Below, in pieces: positions 9,588 to 19,612 of a stretch of 64,000 nt of DNA. Position numbers and translations under genes: made by a program. The notes below the pieces were generated by a model. That model was not told the origin of the DNA and did no database searches. It worked only from the letters and a program-made list of their open reading frames with translations. Within the stretch, counting starts at the first letter, position 1; every line of letters begins with the position of its first letter. This DNA is from Olleya sp. YS (GTDB taxonomy: Bacteria; Bacteroidota; Bacteroidia; Flavobacteriales; Flavobacteriaceae): positions 1,152,001 to 1,216,000 of the forward strand of contig NZ_CP121685.1 in the NCBI RefSeq assembly GCF_029760915.1, written 5' to 3'.

Positions 9588-10388
9588 ATGAGAATTGCTA
9601 TAATTGGTGTTGGAAATTTAGGATTATCCATTGCAAAAGGGTTATTGGTTAATAATATGATTTCATCATTATATTTAACTAAACGCCATATTAACGAATT
9701 AGAAGGTTTTAAAGCAAATAAAAAAGTAGTGATTACTAGTGATAACGGAATGGCAATCCAGAATTCTGATATTATAATTTTTGCAGTTCAGCCCAATCAC
9801 TTAGCAGCAGTACTTAGAAAAAACAAACAATTTATAACTCCAAAACACACACTAATTTCTACAATTACAGGGTTTTCGATTCAGAAAATTGAGGACGTTA
9901 TCGGAAATCAAAATTCAGTAATTCGGGCGATGCCAAATACAGCAATAGCTGTTGGTAAATCTATGACATGTATCTGTAGTAATGAAAAAGCTATATTAAA
10001 GCTAAACATAACCAGAAAAATATTTGATACCTTAGGTACAACACTAGTTATTCCAGAAAAACAAATGCAAGCTGCAACTGTAGTTTGCGCAAGCGGAATT
10101 GCCTTTTGGATGCGATTGATAAGAGCAACAACACAAGCTGCGATACAATTAGGTTTTGATGCCAAAGAAGCACAGCAATTAGCTATGCACACATGTGAAG
10201 GTGCTTCAAGTTTATTAATTGCAACAGGTAATCATCCAGAACAAGAAATAGATAAGGTAACCACACCAATGGGTTGTACTATTGAAGGTTTAAACGAAAT
10301 GGAACACCAAGGATTAAGTTCTTCATTAATTAGAGGAATGATAGCGTCTTTTGAGAAGATTGAAGGGATAAAGCAGGTCTTAAACTAA
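9588..10388 (+). CDS. proC: pyrroline-5-carboxylate reductase
   Basis: ProC uses NAD(P)H to reduce pyrroline-5-carboxylate to proline. The N-terminal GVGNLGLSIAKG dinucleotide motif and the C-terminal signature region with TTPMGCTIEGL are present in a 266-residue protein. The ATG at 9588 is chosen because MRIAIIGVGNLG is the family start. A longer frame from 9528 would overlap ilvA and adds unrelated residues. The gene ends in a 3-bp convergent overlap with gltD. Its position after ilvA suggests co-transcription with the ilv genes. Confidence 0.9.
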   Translation: MRIAIIGVGNLGLSIAKGLLVNNMISSLYLTKRHINELEGFKANKKVVITSDNGMAIQNSDIIIFAVQPNHLAAVLRKNKQFITPKHTLISTITGFSIQKIEDVIGNQNSVIRAMPNTAIAVGKSMTCICSNEKAILKLNITRKIFDTLGTTLVIPEKQMQAATVVCASGIAFWMRLIRATTQAAIQLGFDAKEAQQLAMHTCEGASSLLIATGNHPEQEIDKVTTPMGCTIEGLNEMEHQGLSSSLIRGMIASFEKIEGIKQVLN

Positions 10389-11851
10389 ACCCTAGGCAAA
10401 TCGCTGTCATCCTTTAAAGGCAAGTTTGATTCTCCCATTAAGTATGCATCCACATGATGGGCTGCTTGTCTTCCTTCAGAAATTGCCCAAACAATTAATG
10501 ACTGTCCGCGACGCATATCTCCAGCAGCAAAAACACCAGGAATATTAGTTGCATAATCTTTGGTTGACGCTTCAATGTTGGTTCTAAAATCCATGTTTAA
10601 ACCAAACTGATCTGCTAATGTTTTTTCGGCTCCAGTAAATCCTAAAGCCAATAAGGCTAAGTCGCATTTCCATTCTTTTTCTGTGCCTTCAATTTCTTTT
10701 AGTTGCGGACGTTCACCAGGTTTAAAAATCCATTCAACTTCTACTGTTTTTAATCCTTTTAAGTTTCCTTTTTGGTCTCCAATAAACTCTTTTGTAGATA
10801 TACTAAAAAAACGTTCCACACCTTCTTGGTGTGATGAGGTGGTTTTTAACTTCATTGGCCAATAGGGCCAAGGTTGGTGTGCTGGACGACCTTCGGTTGG
10901 TTTGCTTAAAATTTCAAAATTGGTAACCGATGTTGCGCCATGACGATTAGAAGTCCCTATACAATCACTTCCTGTATCGCCTCCACCAATAACAATTACG
11001 TCTTTTCCTTTAGCAGAAATAACGTTTTTAAAATCTACTAAACCATCTACATATTGATTGTTTAGTTTTAAAAAATCCATCGCTTGTGTTACACCTTTTA
11101 AATCTGCTCCTGGAATAGGAATACTTCGTCTAACGGTTGCACCTCCACATAACACAATTGCATCAAAATCATCTTTTAATTGGTTGGCATCTATGTTAAC
11201 ACCAACATGTGCGTTGGTTTTAAAAACAATGCCTTCTTCTTCTAAAACTTTAATACGTCTGTCAATAACGTTTTTTTCCATTTTAAAATCAGGAATTCCG
11301 TAACGTAATAATCCACCCACTTTTTCATCACGTTCTAAAACGGTTACTGTATGTCCTGCACGATTCAATTGTTGAGCTGCAGCTAATCCAGCAGGTCCAG
11401 AACCAATAACAGCAACTGTTTTTTCGGTTCTAACTTTTGGAGGTTGTGCAGTAATCCAACCTTCTTTAAAGGCAGTTTCTACAATGTTTTTCTCAATATT
11501 TTCAATAGTTACTGGGTCTTCATTAATACCTAACACACAAGCTTCTTCGCATGGTGCAGGACATAATCTTCCGGTAAATTCTGGGAAGTTGTTAGTTTTG
11601 TGTAATATTTCGGCAGCTTCTTTCCATTTGCCTTTATACACTTTATCGTTAAAGTCTGGAATTAAATTACCCAAAGGACATCCACTGTGGCAAAACGGAA
11701 TACCGCAATCCATGCAGCGTGCACCTTGATCTTTAAGTTTTTCTTCTTTTAACGGAACCGTAAATTCCTTATAATGTTCAATTCGTTTTTTTGGCTCAAT
11801 GTAACTCTCGTCTTGGCGCTCATATTCTAAAAATCCTGTTATCTTTCCCAT
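10385..11851 (-). CDS. gltD: glutamate synthase (NADPH), small subunit
   Basis: GltD takes electrons from NADPH through FAD and iron-sulfur clusters to GltB, which makes glutamate from glutamine and 2-oxoglutarate. The 488-residue protein begins with the cysteine-rich segment CMDCGIPFCHSGCPLGN, followed by the FAD motif GSGPAGLAAAQQL and the NADPH motif GGGDTGSDCIGT. It lies 80 bp downstream of gltB on the same strand. A GAAA-tetraloop palindrome lies in the gap just before the ATG. Confidence 0.95.
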   Translation of the reverse strand: MGKITGFLEYERQDESYIEPKKRIEHYKEFTVPLKEEKLKDQGARCMDCGIPFCHSGCPLGNLIPDFNDKVYKGKWKEAAEILHKTNNFPEFTGRLCPAPCEEACVLGINEDPVTIENIEKNIVETAFKEGWITAQPPKVRTEKTVAVIGSGPAGLAAAQQLNRAGHTVTVLERDEKVGGLLRYGIPDFKMEKNVIDRRIKVLEEEGIVFKTNAHVGVNIDANQLKDDFDAIVLCGGATVRRSIPIPGADLKGVTQAMDFLKLNNQYVDGLVDFKNVISAKGKDVIVIGGGDTGSDCIGTSNRHGATSVTNFEILSKPTEGRPAHQPWPYWPMKLKTTSSHQEGVERFFSISTKEFIGDQKGNLKGLKTVEVEWIFKPGERPQLKEIEGTEKEWKCDLALLALGFTGAEKTLADQFGLNMDFRTNIEASTKDYATNIPGVFAAGDMRRGQSLIVWAISEGRQAAHHVDAYLMGESNLPLKDDSDLPRV

Positions 11852-11855
11852 CTCG

Positions 11856-11873
11856 TTCCTGCGAAAGCAGGAA
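11856..11873. repeat. short palindromic repeat between gltB and gltD
   Basis: TTCCTGC-GAAA-GCAGGAA is a perfect 7-bp hairpin with a 4-base loop, four bases upstream of the gltD start. Repeats of this kind recur in flavobacterial intergenic regions. In this position it could also affect ribosome access to gltD. Confidence 0.75.
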
Positions 11874-11931
11874 TCTCATCCTAACTTTCTAAATTTATGT
11901 TTTTAATTAAAAGATTAAAGCAACTTTAATC

Positions 11932-14900
11932 TTAAACTAATTCTAATTCTTCTTGTTCTAATCTTAATAAGGCTTGTCTGTATTCTTCTGGGAGCACTTT
12001 TTTAAACTTCGGAAGGAAACTTTTCCAATTATCTAAAATTCTTTTCGCTAAAGGACTTCCAGTTGCATGATGATGATTTTCAATTAACTGTTCTAACTGT
12101 AACTGATCCTCTACGTTTTCGATAGGATCGATATTTAAATCTTCAGAATTACAGTGTTGTATAAACGTGTCATTTTCATCTAAAACATAAGCAATTCCGC
12201 CACTCATTCCTGCTCCAAAATTTCGTCCAACAGCACCAAGAATAACAGCCACACCACCAGTCATATATTCGCAACCATGATCTCCAATACCTTCCACAAC
12301 TGCTTTGGCACCAGAGTTTCTCACACAAAAACGTTCGCCTGCTTTTCCATTGATGTAGACTTCTCCGGAAGTTGCTCCATATAATGTTACGTTTCCTGTA
12401 ATGATGTTATCTTCTGGAGTAATGGTACATTTTTCCGGTACTTTAATAATTAATTTTGCTCCAGAAAGACCTTTTCCTAAGTAATCGTTGGTGTTTCCGT
12501 GTACGGTAAACTTTAAACCTTTGGTAGCAAATGCACCAAAACTCTGACCAGCAGAACCACTAAACTCAATATCTATAGTATCTTCCGGTAAACCATCTGC
12601 ACCATAAATTTTAGAAATCTCGTTACTCACAATCGCACCAACAGCGCGATCGATATTAGTAATTGGTAGTTCTAAATGTGTTTTTTGTCTTCGGAATAAT
12701 GCTTGATGCGCTTGCTTAATAATCTTAAAATCTAAGTGCACATTTAAGTTATGGTCTTGACAGTAAGTGTTAAATAGTTTTACATCTTCCGAAACTTCAA
12801 CTTTATGAAGAATTGGTGTTAAATCAATACCTGAAGATTTGTAATGGTCAATTGCTTTATTTCTATTTAATTTTTGAGACTGACCAACCATTTCATTAAT
12901 AGTTCTAAATCCTAATTTAGCCATAATCTCACGCAATTCTTGAGCGACAAAATACATGTAGTTAACGACATGTTCTGGTTTGCCTTTAAACTTTTTACGT
13001 AGTTCTGGGTTTTGGGTAGCAATCCCAACTGGACACGTATTAAGATGGCAAACACGCATCATAATACAACCCGAAGCTACTAAAGGTGCGGTTGCAAAAC
13101 CAAATTCTTCAGCTCCTAATAAACAGGCAATCGCGACATCACGTCCTGTTTTTAACTGTCCGTCGCACTCTAAAACCACTCGATTTCTAAGATCGTTCAT
13201 CACTAGAGTTTGTTGCGCTTCTGCAATACCAAGTTCCCAAGGTAATCCTGCGTGTCGCAAAGATGTTAAAGGCGATGCTCCTGTACCACCATCAAAACCA
13301 GAAACTAAAATCACGTCTGCTTTAGCTTTGGCAACTCCTGCTGCTACAGTACCAACACCAACTTCCGATACTAATTTTACATTAATTCTGGCTTCTCTGT
13401 TAGCACATTTTACATCATATATTAATTGTGATAAATCTTCAATAGAATAAATATCGTGATGTGGTGGAGGCGAAATCAATCCGACATAAGGTGTAGAGTT
13501 TCTTGTTTTTGCAATCTCCCGATTGACTTTTGGTCCAGGTAATTGTCCACCTTCACCAGGCTTTGCACCTTGTGCTATTTTTATTTGAATTTCGTTTGCA
13601 CTTGTTAAGTAATTTGAAGTCACACCAAAACGACCTGATGCTACTTGTTTAATTGCTGAATTTTTCCAGTCGCCTTGTGAAGATTTATAAAAACGTTCTT
13701 GATCTTCGCCACCTTCACCAGAATTAGATTTTCCACCTATTCTGTTCATGGCAACTGCTAAGTTTTCATGCGCTTCTTTACTAATAGAACCGTAAGACAT
13801 AGCTCCAGTTTTAAAACGCTTTACAATTTCAGTCCAAGGTTCTACTTCATCAATTGGAATAGGGTCAAATTGATCAAACTCAAACAAACCTCTAATGGTC
13901 ATTAAGTTTTTAGATTGGTTATTTACCAACTCAGAATACTCCTTAAAAGTTGAGGCTTTGTTAGTTCTTACCGATTCTTGAAGTTTTGCAACTGTTAATG
14001 GGTTAAACATATGTTTTTCTTGTCCACGTCGCCATCTATAATCGCCACCAACTTCAATAGTTGGTTTTATATTTTTATGAAAGGCTTTTTTATGACGTTT
14101 TACTATTTCTTGTTCAATTTCTCTTAATCCAACACCTTGAATTCTGGTGGTTGTATTTGGGAAATATTTTTCAACCGTAGCAGAGTTGATTCCGATACAT
14201 TCGAATAATTGGGACCCTCTGTAAGAATTTAAAGTTGAGATTCCTATTTTGTTCATTACTTTCAGAATCCCTTTTCCAATTGCTTTGTTGTAATTTTTAA
14301 TAGCAGTTAAATACTCTAAATCGGTAACATCTTTATTATTGATTTGCTTCTGAACAATTTCATTAACGATATATGGGTTTACAGCACTTGCACCATAACC
14401 AAAAAGTAAAGCAAAGTGATGGACTTCACGCGGTTCTGCCGACTCAATAATTAAACTAATTTTTGAGCGTTTTTTTAATTTATGAAGCGCATGATTTACA
14501 TAAGAACAAGCTAAAAGTGCAGGAATTGGTGCGTGATTTTCATCTACAAATCTGTCTGATAAAATGATAATATTTGCACCTTCATCAATCGCTTTAGAAG
14601 CTTTAGTGACTAAGTTTTCTAGAGCGACTTCCAATTCATTTAACCCACGATTAACTTCGTATAACATTGAAATAGATTCAACTTTAAAATCTGGATTAGT
14701 ATCGTAGTTTTTAATCTTATCTAAATCGTGTTTAGAGATGACTGGGTTCTGAATTTTCAGCTTTTTACAATGCTCAGCATTAATATCAAACAGGTTAACA
14801 TCACTACCTAAAGTTAAGCTAATATCTGTAATTAATTCTTCTCTAATTCCGTCTAAAGGCGGATTGGTAACCTGCGCAAATAACTGTTTAAAATAATTAT

Positions 14901-16428
14901 AGACCAGTTGAGGTCTTTCAGATAAAATTGCAATTGGCGCATCGCTACCCATAGATCCAATAGGCTCTTTTCCTAATTGCGCCATAGGACGAATAATGGT
15001 GTTTAAATCTTCTTCAGTATAGCCAAAAACGACTTCACGTTTTGATAATTCAATTTCATCATGCTTTATTGGTCCTTTTTTTGCTTCAATATCTCTAAGA
15101 TGTACTAGGTTTTCATTTAACCATTGTCTGTAAGGATATTTGGCTGCAATTTCTTCTTTTATTTCTTCGTCATTAACAATTCGCCCCTCATTCATATTTA
15201 CTAAAAACATTTTTCCAGGTTCTAAACGACCATGATACTCTACGTTTCCAGGTTTAATATCAACCACTCCAGTTTCTGATGACATTATTACGTTTCCAGA
15301 TTTTGTAACAGTATACCTTGAAGGTCGCAATCCGTTTCGGTCTAATACAGCACCTATAAAATTACCATCAGTAAAAGGGATCGAAGCTGGTCCATCCCAA
15401 GGTTCCATAAGACAAGAGTTATACTCATAAAATGCTTTTTTAGCATCAGACATGTTTGGGTTTTTCTCCCATGCTTCAGGCACTAGCATCATCATTGCTT
15501 CTGGAAGCGATCTGCCAGTCATTAACAATAATTCTACAACCATGTCTAAGGTTGCCGAATCTGATTTACCTCTTAAAACAGTTGGAATAATCTTTTTTAT
15601 ATCGTCACCAAACAATGGGCTTTCCATGATTTCTTCACGAGAAAACATTCGAGACACATTACCTCTAACTGTGTTAATTTCACCATTATGGCAGATGTAT
15701 CTAAACGGTTGTGCTAAATCCCAAGTTGGGAAGGTGTTGGTAGAAAAGCGTTGATGCACTAACGCTAAACGTGTATCTAATGCTGAATTAAACAAGTCTA
15801 AATAATACTCGTTAATATGCTCTGGCATTAATAAGCCTTTAAATATGATAATTTTTGTGGACAGACTTGGAAGGTAGAAGAATTTAGATTCTGATAATTT
15901 AGAACCATATATAATATGTTCTGTAATTTTACGTGTAGCAAATAGTTTTAAGTTAAACTCTCTTTCGGTTTGCTCGTCGTTTGCCTTACCTATAAAAATT
16001 TGCTTTACAAAAGGCTCTGTGACTTTAGCAATGTCTCCTAAAACGTCACTATTAACAGGAACATCTCTCCAACCAATGAATTTTAACCCTTGGTTTTCAA
16101 TTTCTTTTTCAAATACATCAATACAGTATTGACGCTGATTCTCTTTTTTTGGTAAAAACACATTACTTACAGCATAATTACCAGCTTGTGGTAAATCAAA
16201 TTCGCAAAAAATCTTAAAAAATTTATGTGGAATATCTATTAAAATACCTGCACCATCACCTGTAACACCGTCCGCACTTACAGCACCACGATGCTCTAAT
16301 TTTACTAAAATTTCTAACGCTTTATGAATAATATCGTTAGAACGTTTTCCTGTTAAACTACAGATAAAACCAGCACCACAATTATCGTGTTCATATTCTG
16401 GTAAATAAAGTCCTTGTTTTTTTAGCAT
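11932..16428 (-). CDS. gltB: glutamate synthase (NADPH), large subunit
   Basis: This 1498-residue flavoprotein makes two glutamates from glutamine and 2-oxoglutarate. A class II amidotransferase domain starts at Cys17 (HDNCGAGF); removal of a 16-residue propeptide would expose it. The central domain is followed by the FMN-binding synthase domain (about 800-1180) containing [21 protein letters not shown] and the 3Fe-4S cysteines in [12 protein letters not shown]. The C-terminal GXGXG beta-helix is also present. Upstream are a 5' hairpin (AAGGC/GCCTT, ~16439-16465) and a palindrome-rich divergent control region shared with the ammonium uptake genes, suggesting nitrogen regulation. Confidence 0.97.
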   Translation of the reverse strand: MLKKQGLYLPEYEHDNCGAGFICSLTGKRSNDIIHKALEILVKLEHRGAVSADGVTGDGAGILIDIPHKFFKIFCEFDLPQAGNYAVSNVFLPKKENQRQYCIDVFEKEIENQGLKFIGWRDVPVNSDVLGDIAKVTEPFVKQIFIGKANDEQTEREFNLKLFATRKITEHIIYGSKLSESKFFYLPSLSTKIIIFKGLLMPEHINEYYLDLFNSALDTRLALVHQRFSTNTFPTWDLAQPFRYICHNGEINTVRGNVSRMFSREEIMESPLFGDDIKKIIPTVLRGKSDSATLDMVVELLLMTGRSLPEAMMMLVPEAWEKNPNMSDAKKAFYEYNSCLMEPWDGPASIPFTDGNFIGAVLDRNGLRPSRYTVTKSGNVIMSSETGVVDIKPGNVEYHGRLEPGKMFLVNMNEGRIVNDEEIKEEIAAKYPYRQWLNENLVHLRDIEAKKGPIKHDEIELSKREVVFGYTEEDLNTIIRPMAQLGKEPIGSMGSDAPIAILSERPQLVYNYFKQLFAQVTNPPLDGIREELITDISLTLGSDVNLFDINAEHCKKLKIQNPVISKHDLDKIKNYDTNPDFKVESISMLYEVNRGLNELEVALENLVTKASKAIDEGANIIILSDRFVDENHAPIPALLACSYVNHALHKLKKRSKISLIIESAEPREVHHFALLFGYGASAVNPYIVNEIVQKQINNKDVTDLEYLTAIKNYNKAIGKGILKVMNKIGISTLNSYRGSQLFECIGINSATVEKYFPNTTTRIQGVGLREIEQEIVKRHKKAFHKNIKPTIEVGGDYRWRRGQEKHMFNPLTVAKLQESVRTNKASTFKEYSELVNNQSKNLMTIRGLFEFDQFDPIPIDEVEPWTEIVKRFKTGAMSYGSISKEAHENLAVAMNRIGGKSNSGEGGEDQERFYKSSQGDWKNSAIKQVASGRFGVTSNYLTSANEIQIKIAQGAKPGEGGQLPGPKVNREIAKTRNSTPYVGLISPPPHHDIYSIEDLSQLIYDVKCANREARINVKLVSEVGVGTVAAGVAKAKADVILVSGFDGGTGASPLTSLRHAGLPWELGIAEAQQTLVMNDLRNRVVLECDGQLKTGRDVAIACLLGAEEFGFATAPLVASGCIMMRVCHLNTCPVGIATQNPELRKKFKGKPEHVVNYMYFVAQELREIMAKLGFRTINEMVGQSQKLNRNKAIDHYKSSGIDLTPILHKVEVSEDVKLFNTYCQDHNLNVHLDFKIIKQAHQALFRRQKTHLELPITNIDRAVGAIVSNEISKIYGADGLPEDTIDIEFSGSAGQSFGAFATKGLKFTVHGNTNDYLGKGLSGAKLIIKVPEKCTITPEDNIITGNVTLYGATSGEVYINGKAGERFCVRNSGAKAVVEGIGDHGCEYMTGGVAVILGAVGRNFGAGMSGGIAYVLDENDTFIQHCNSEDLNIDPIENVEDQLQLEQLIENHHHATGSPLAKRILDNWKSFLPKFKKVLPEEYRQALLRLEQEELELV

Positions 16429-16625
16429 AATCAGTAAGAATTTAAGGCATTTTACCGCCTTATTTAACTTCTAATATATGTGCTATTGTTTGATTATGAA
16501 AAGGTTCCGATCACTTTTCCGAAATTCTGAATGAGATAGTTTTAAAATGCTATTTGAGCAATTTTACAGCACATATTTTATGAAATAGACAATATAAAAA
16601 TCACAACAAAAATGCAATTTTGATG

Positions 16626-16639
16626 CGAAAACGTTTTCG
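16626..16639. promoter_or_regulatory. LacI/PurR-like palindrome in the gltB/porin divergent region
   Basis: CGAAAACGTTTTCG is a perfect 14-bp palindrome with a central CpG, the form typical of LacI-family operators; E. coli PurR boxes contain AAACGTTTTCGT. It lies about 200 bp upstream of gltB and 235 bp upstream of the porin gene. The match is by eye, and no LacI-type regulator gene is in the window. Confidence 0.4.
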
Positions 16640-16745
16640 TAATAGTTGAAATGTTGAATAAAATTTAACAAAAAACAATTTTTATTGAAATTTAAGCAAT
16701 AACGAGAATGTGGATTTAATAAAAAATCAACAACTAATTTAATAT

Positions 16746-16841
16746 ACCCTTTAAAAAATAGGGTTAAAAATAAATTAATAATAAAAACAAACCCATCAAC
16801 CCTATTTTTTTAGGGGTTAAATATTTTTTGATATAGATTTG
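16746..16841 (+). promoter_or_regulatory. promoter with two spaced palindromes upstream of the porin-PII-Amt operon
   Basis: A -7 element TAGATTTG (16834-16841) matches the Bacteroidota consensus TAnnTTTG. Two related ACCCT/AGGGT palindromes lie upstream: ACCCT-N9-AGGGT at 16746-16764 and AACCCT-N8-AGGGGTT at 16798-16818. Their centres are ~53 bp apart, about five helical turns, and the nearer one is centred ~30 bp before the TTTG, near -40. That is the usual place for an activator contacting RNA polymerase. No good -33 TTG is present. The regulator is unknown. Confidence 0.55.
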
Positions 16842-16873
16842 GTAACAAATTTAATTCCTGACACAGAAATATT

Positions 16874-17860
16874 ATGAAACAATTATTGATCTTAACACTT
16901 CTATTTACAACAACACTATTATTTTCTCAAAACGACACAACTAGTCCAGAAAAAAAATTCACTTTTGGAGGAAGCGTAGATGCCTATTACAGGACTAATT
17001 TAACTGCTCCTAATGACGATAACCAGATTGCTCCTGCAACCTCCTTTGCAGATACTGGTGGTTTCTCTCTTGGAATGGGAAATATTATAGCCTCTTACGA
17101 AAAAGGAAAAGTTGGAGCTGTTGCAGATTTAGTATTTGGACCAAGAGGTGAAGCAGCAAGTGCAACTGTTTTAAATCAATTATTTGCGTTTTATAATATT
17201 AGTGAAAACACCAAATTAACATTTGGAAAGTTTAATACATATTTAGGTTACGAGGTGATTTCTCCAGTAGGTAACTTTAACTACAGTACCTCTTACTTGT
17301 TTTCTAACGGACCATTTTCTCATACAGGTGTAAAAGTAGATTTCTCATTATCTGAAGATTTCAGTTTAATGCTAGGTGTTTTTAATCAAACAGATGTGAC
17401 CGAATTTAATCCTGATGGTAGTTATGCTGTTGGAGCACAATTAGGATATAATGGTCAATATTTAAACTTATTATACGATAAAGCAGGTTTAGGATTTGAG
17501 GTTGATTATACAGGAGGTTTTGATGCTTCTGATGACTTTTTTATCGGGATAAATGCTGCTTATGCAGATAATGAAGGTGAAGGATTTTACGGAGTAGATT
17601 TATACCCACAGTATAGTACTAGCGATTCTTTTACAATTGGTTTAAGAGGTGAATATTTTCAAACTCAAAACGAGTTTGTAGACGATGACCCTAGTGTCAT
17701 TGCTATTACACTTACAGGAAGTTATGTGGTTGATGAAGATTTAATTATCAAACCAGAATTTAGATTAGACTCTGGTTCTGAAGATATATTTATAGATACA
17801 GATTTAATGGCTACAAAAAGTCTAGGTGCTTTTGTGTTAGCAGCTATATATAGATTTTAA
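16874..17860 (+). CDS. outer-membrane beta-barrel protein (putative porin)
   Basis: The 328-residue product has a signal peptide (MKQLLILTLLFTTTLLFSQ) and then alternating hydrophobic/polar strands rich in Gly, Asp and aromatics. It ends in an aromatic-terminated strand (LAAIYRF), as expected for an outer-membrane barrel. It heads an operon with a PII protein and an ammonium transporter, so passage of small nitrogenous solutes is a reasonable inference, not shown by the sequence. The promoter has an exact TAGATTTG element and two upstream palindromes. Confidence 0.75.
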   Translation: MKQLLILTLLFTTTLLFSQNDTTSPEKKFTFGGSVDAYYRTNLTAPNDDNQIAPATSFADTGGFSLGMGNIIASYEKGKVGAVADLVFGPRGEAASATVLNQLFAFYNISENTKLTFGKFNTYLGYEVISPVGNFNYSTSYLFSNGPFSHTGVKVDFSLSEDFSLMLGVFNQTDVTEFNPDGSYAVGAQLGYNGQYLNLLYDKAGLGFEVDYTGGFDASDDFFIGINAAYADNEGEGFYGVDLYPQYSTSDSFTIGLRGEYFQTQNEFVDDDPSVIAITLTGSYVVDEDLIIKPEFRLDSGSEDIFIDTDLMATKSLGAFVLAAIYRF

Positions 17861-17880
17861 CTAACTAAATATTAATAAGG

Positions 17881-17898
17881 TTTTCGCTGTAGCGAAAA
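17881..17898 (+). repeat. intercistronic hairpin between porin and PII genes
   Basis: TTTTCGC-TGTA-GCGAAAA forms a 7-bp stem 17 bases before the PII start. It could mark an RNA processing point that sets different levels for the abundant porin and the PII/Amt pair. Confidence 0.5.
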
Positions 17899-17914
17899 TT
17901 AAAAACTCAAAAAA

Positions 17915-18253
17915 ATGAAAAAAGTTGAAGCAATTATCAGAAAGTCAAAGTTTTCTGCAGTTAAAAAAGCACTTCATGAAGTAGGTGTTAATTTCTTCTC
18001 GTATTGGGATGTTACAGGACTTGGTAACGAAAAAGAAGGTCATGTTTACAGAGGCGTGTCTTACAGTACAAGTGATATACAAAGACGTTATTTATCCATT
18101 GTTGTTAATGACGATTTTGAAGAAGTAACTATCAAAGCCATTCTTGAAGCTGGTAGTACTGGTGAAGTAGGTGATGGTAAAATATTCGTTTCAAAAATCG
18201 ATGAAGTTTACAGAATAAGAACAGGAGAAAAAGGCGGAAACACATTAAAATAA
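17915..18253 (+). CDS. glnK: PII nitrogen regulatory protein (GlnK type)
   Basis: A 112-residue PII signal protein that reads 2-oxoglutarate, ATP and ADP levels. The start KKVEAIIRKSKFSAVKKAL, a T-loop ending HVYRGVSY and the C-terminal RTGEKGG loop are characteristic. The gene is 5 bp upstream of the ammonium transporter, the standard GlnK-AmtB pairing, in which the T-loop plugs the transporter pore when ammonium is plentiful. The T-loop is slightly unusual (STSDIQRRY rather than a typical Pro-Lys continuation), so uridylylation should not be assumed. Confidence 0.9.
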   Translation: MKKVEAIIRKSKFSAVKKALHEVGVNFFSYWDVTGLGNEKEGHVYRGVSYSTSDIQRRYLSIVVNDDFEEVTIKAILEAGSTGEVGDGKIFVSKIDEVYRIRTGEKGGNTLK

Positions 18254-18258
18254 AAAAC

Positions 18259-19491
18259 ATGGAATTACTTACAACAAATAATGTATGGATGATGATCTGT
18301 ACAGCACTGGTTTTCTTTATGCACTTAGGATTTGCATTTTTAGAAATTGGACTGACACGTCAAAAAAACACAATTAATATACTTTTTAAAAACATTTTTA
18401 TAATTACAGTTGGACTGCTATTGTATTGCTTAGTAGGATTTAATTTAATGTATCCAGGAGAATTTAATGGTGTCTTAGGATTTGCAGGGTTTGGTTTAGA
18501 CGCTCCTATAACAGCAGAAGGTGCTTTAGATTTAGCTTACAACGAAGGGTACACCTATTGGACAGACTTTTTGTTTCAAGGGATGTTTGCAGCAACTGCA
18601 GCAACGATTGTATCTGGAGCTGTAGCAGAGCGTATGAAAATAGGACCATTTATGGTTTTTACTATACTTTACGTTGGATTTATATACCCAATTGCAGGAT
18701 CTTGGAAATGGGGAGGCGGATTTTTAGACAGCTTAGAAACTCCTTTTTATGACTTTGCAGGTTCTACGTTAGTACACTCTGTTGGTGGATGGGCTGCTGT
18801 AGTAGCAGTTTGTTTATTAGGCTCAAGAATTGGTAAATTTAAAGATGGTCAATTACAAGCCATACCAGGACATAACATTCCGTTAGCAACAGCTGGAGTA
18901 TTAATCCTTTGGCTAGGATGGTTTGGATTTAATGGAGGTTCTGTATTATCTGCAGACCCATCTTTAACTTCATTAACATTAGTAACAACTTGTCTTGCAG
19001 CAGCAGCTGGAGGTGTTGTTGCAGCCCTAACCTCTACTATATTACATAAAAATTTAGATTTAACAATGTTCTTAAACGGAATCTTAGGAGGATTAGTGGG
19101 TATTACAGCTGGAGCAGACCAAATGAGCCCAACAGATGCTGTAATAATTGGAGCAGTAGCTGGTGCTATTATTGTATTTGCAGTTTCTTTAATTGATAAG
19201 TTAAAATTAGATGATCCTGTTGGTGCTATTGCAGTACACTTAGTATGTGGTATCTGGGGAACATTAGCAGTAGGTATTTTTGGAAATTTAGCAAGTGGCG
19301 CACAGTTTGTAAGTCAACTAATTGGTGTAGCTTCTTATGCAGCTATTTGTATAGTGTCTTCATTTTTAATCATTTTTATAATGAAGAAAACCGTTGGTAT
19401 TAGAGTTTCTGAAAAAGAAGAATTAGAAGGACTTGATGCTCATGAACATGGGATGGATGCATATCCAGACTTTAGACTAAATGAGCATTAG
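18259..19491 (+). CDS. amtB: ammonium transporter
   Basis: The 410-residue inner-membrane protein has about 11 transmembrane helices. The twin pore histidines are visible in STLVHSVGGWAAV and AIAVHLVCGIWG. It conducts ammonium into the cell and is expected to be gated by the adjacent PII protein. The C-terminal tail (EELEGLDAHEHGMDAYPDF) matches the Amt/Mep cytosolic tail that contacts PII. The gene ends the operon and is followed by a strong terminator. Confidence 0.95.
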   Translation: MELLTTNNVWMMICTALVFFMHLGFAFLEIGLTRQKNTINILFKNIFIITVGLLLYCLVGFNLMYPGEFNGVLGFAGFGLDAPITAEGALDLAYNEGYTYWTDFLFQGMFAATAATIVSGAVAERMKIGPFMVFTILYVGFIYPIAGSWKWGGGFLDSLETPFYDFAGSTLVHSVGGWAAVVAVCLLGSRIGKFKDGQLQAIPGHNIPLATAGVLILWLGWFGFNGGSVLSADPSLTSLTLVTTCLAAAAGGVVAALTSTILHKNLDLTMFLNGILGGLVGITAGADQMSPTDAVIIGAVAGAIIVFAVSLIDKLKLDDPVGAIAVHLVCGIWGTLAVGIFGNLASGAQFVSQLIGVASYAAICIVSSFLIIFIMKKTVGIRVSEKEELEGLDAHEHGMDAYPDFRLNEH

Positions 19492-19512
19492 AATTTAGTT
19501 AGTTTGTTTGAG

Positions 19513-19546
19513 AAACCCTCAAGGTATTATGCTTTGAGGGTTTTTT
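19513..19546 (+). terminator. intrinsic terminator after amtB
   Basis: AAACCCTCAA / TTGAGGGTTT flank a loop of about 11 bases and lead into six T residues, 22 bases after the amtB stop. Confidence 0.9.
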
Positions 19547-19561
19547 GTATTTAGCATAAAA

Positions 19562-19593
19562 AAAATACCCAGTAATGTAATTACTGAGTATTT
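19562..19593 (-). terminator. intrinsic terminator of the leu operon
   Basis: An imperfect inverted repeat (AATACCCAGTAAT / ATTACTGAGTATT) lies ~20 bp beyond the leuB stop and is followed on the minus strand by a run of T (plus-strand A-run at 19559-19565). Confidence 0.8.
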
Positions 19594-19612
19594 AACGACT
19601 AATAATAAAATA

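Noticed and set aside
12980-13450. 156-codon plus-strand ORF inside gltB
   Set aside because: It lies wholly within a highly conserved gltB region and has low-complexity composition typical of an antisense shadow.
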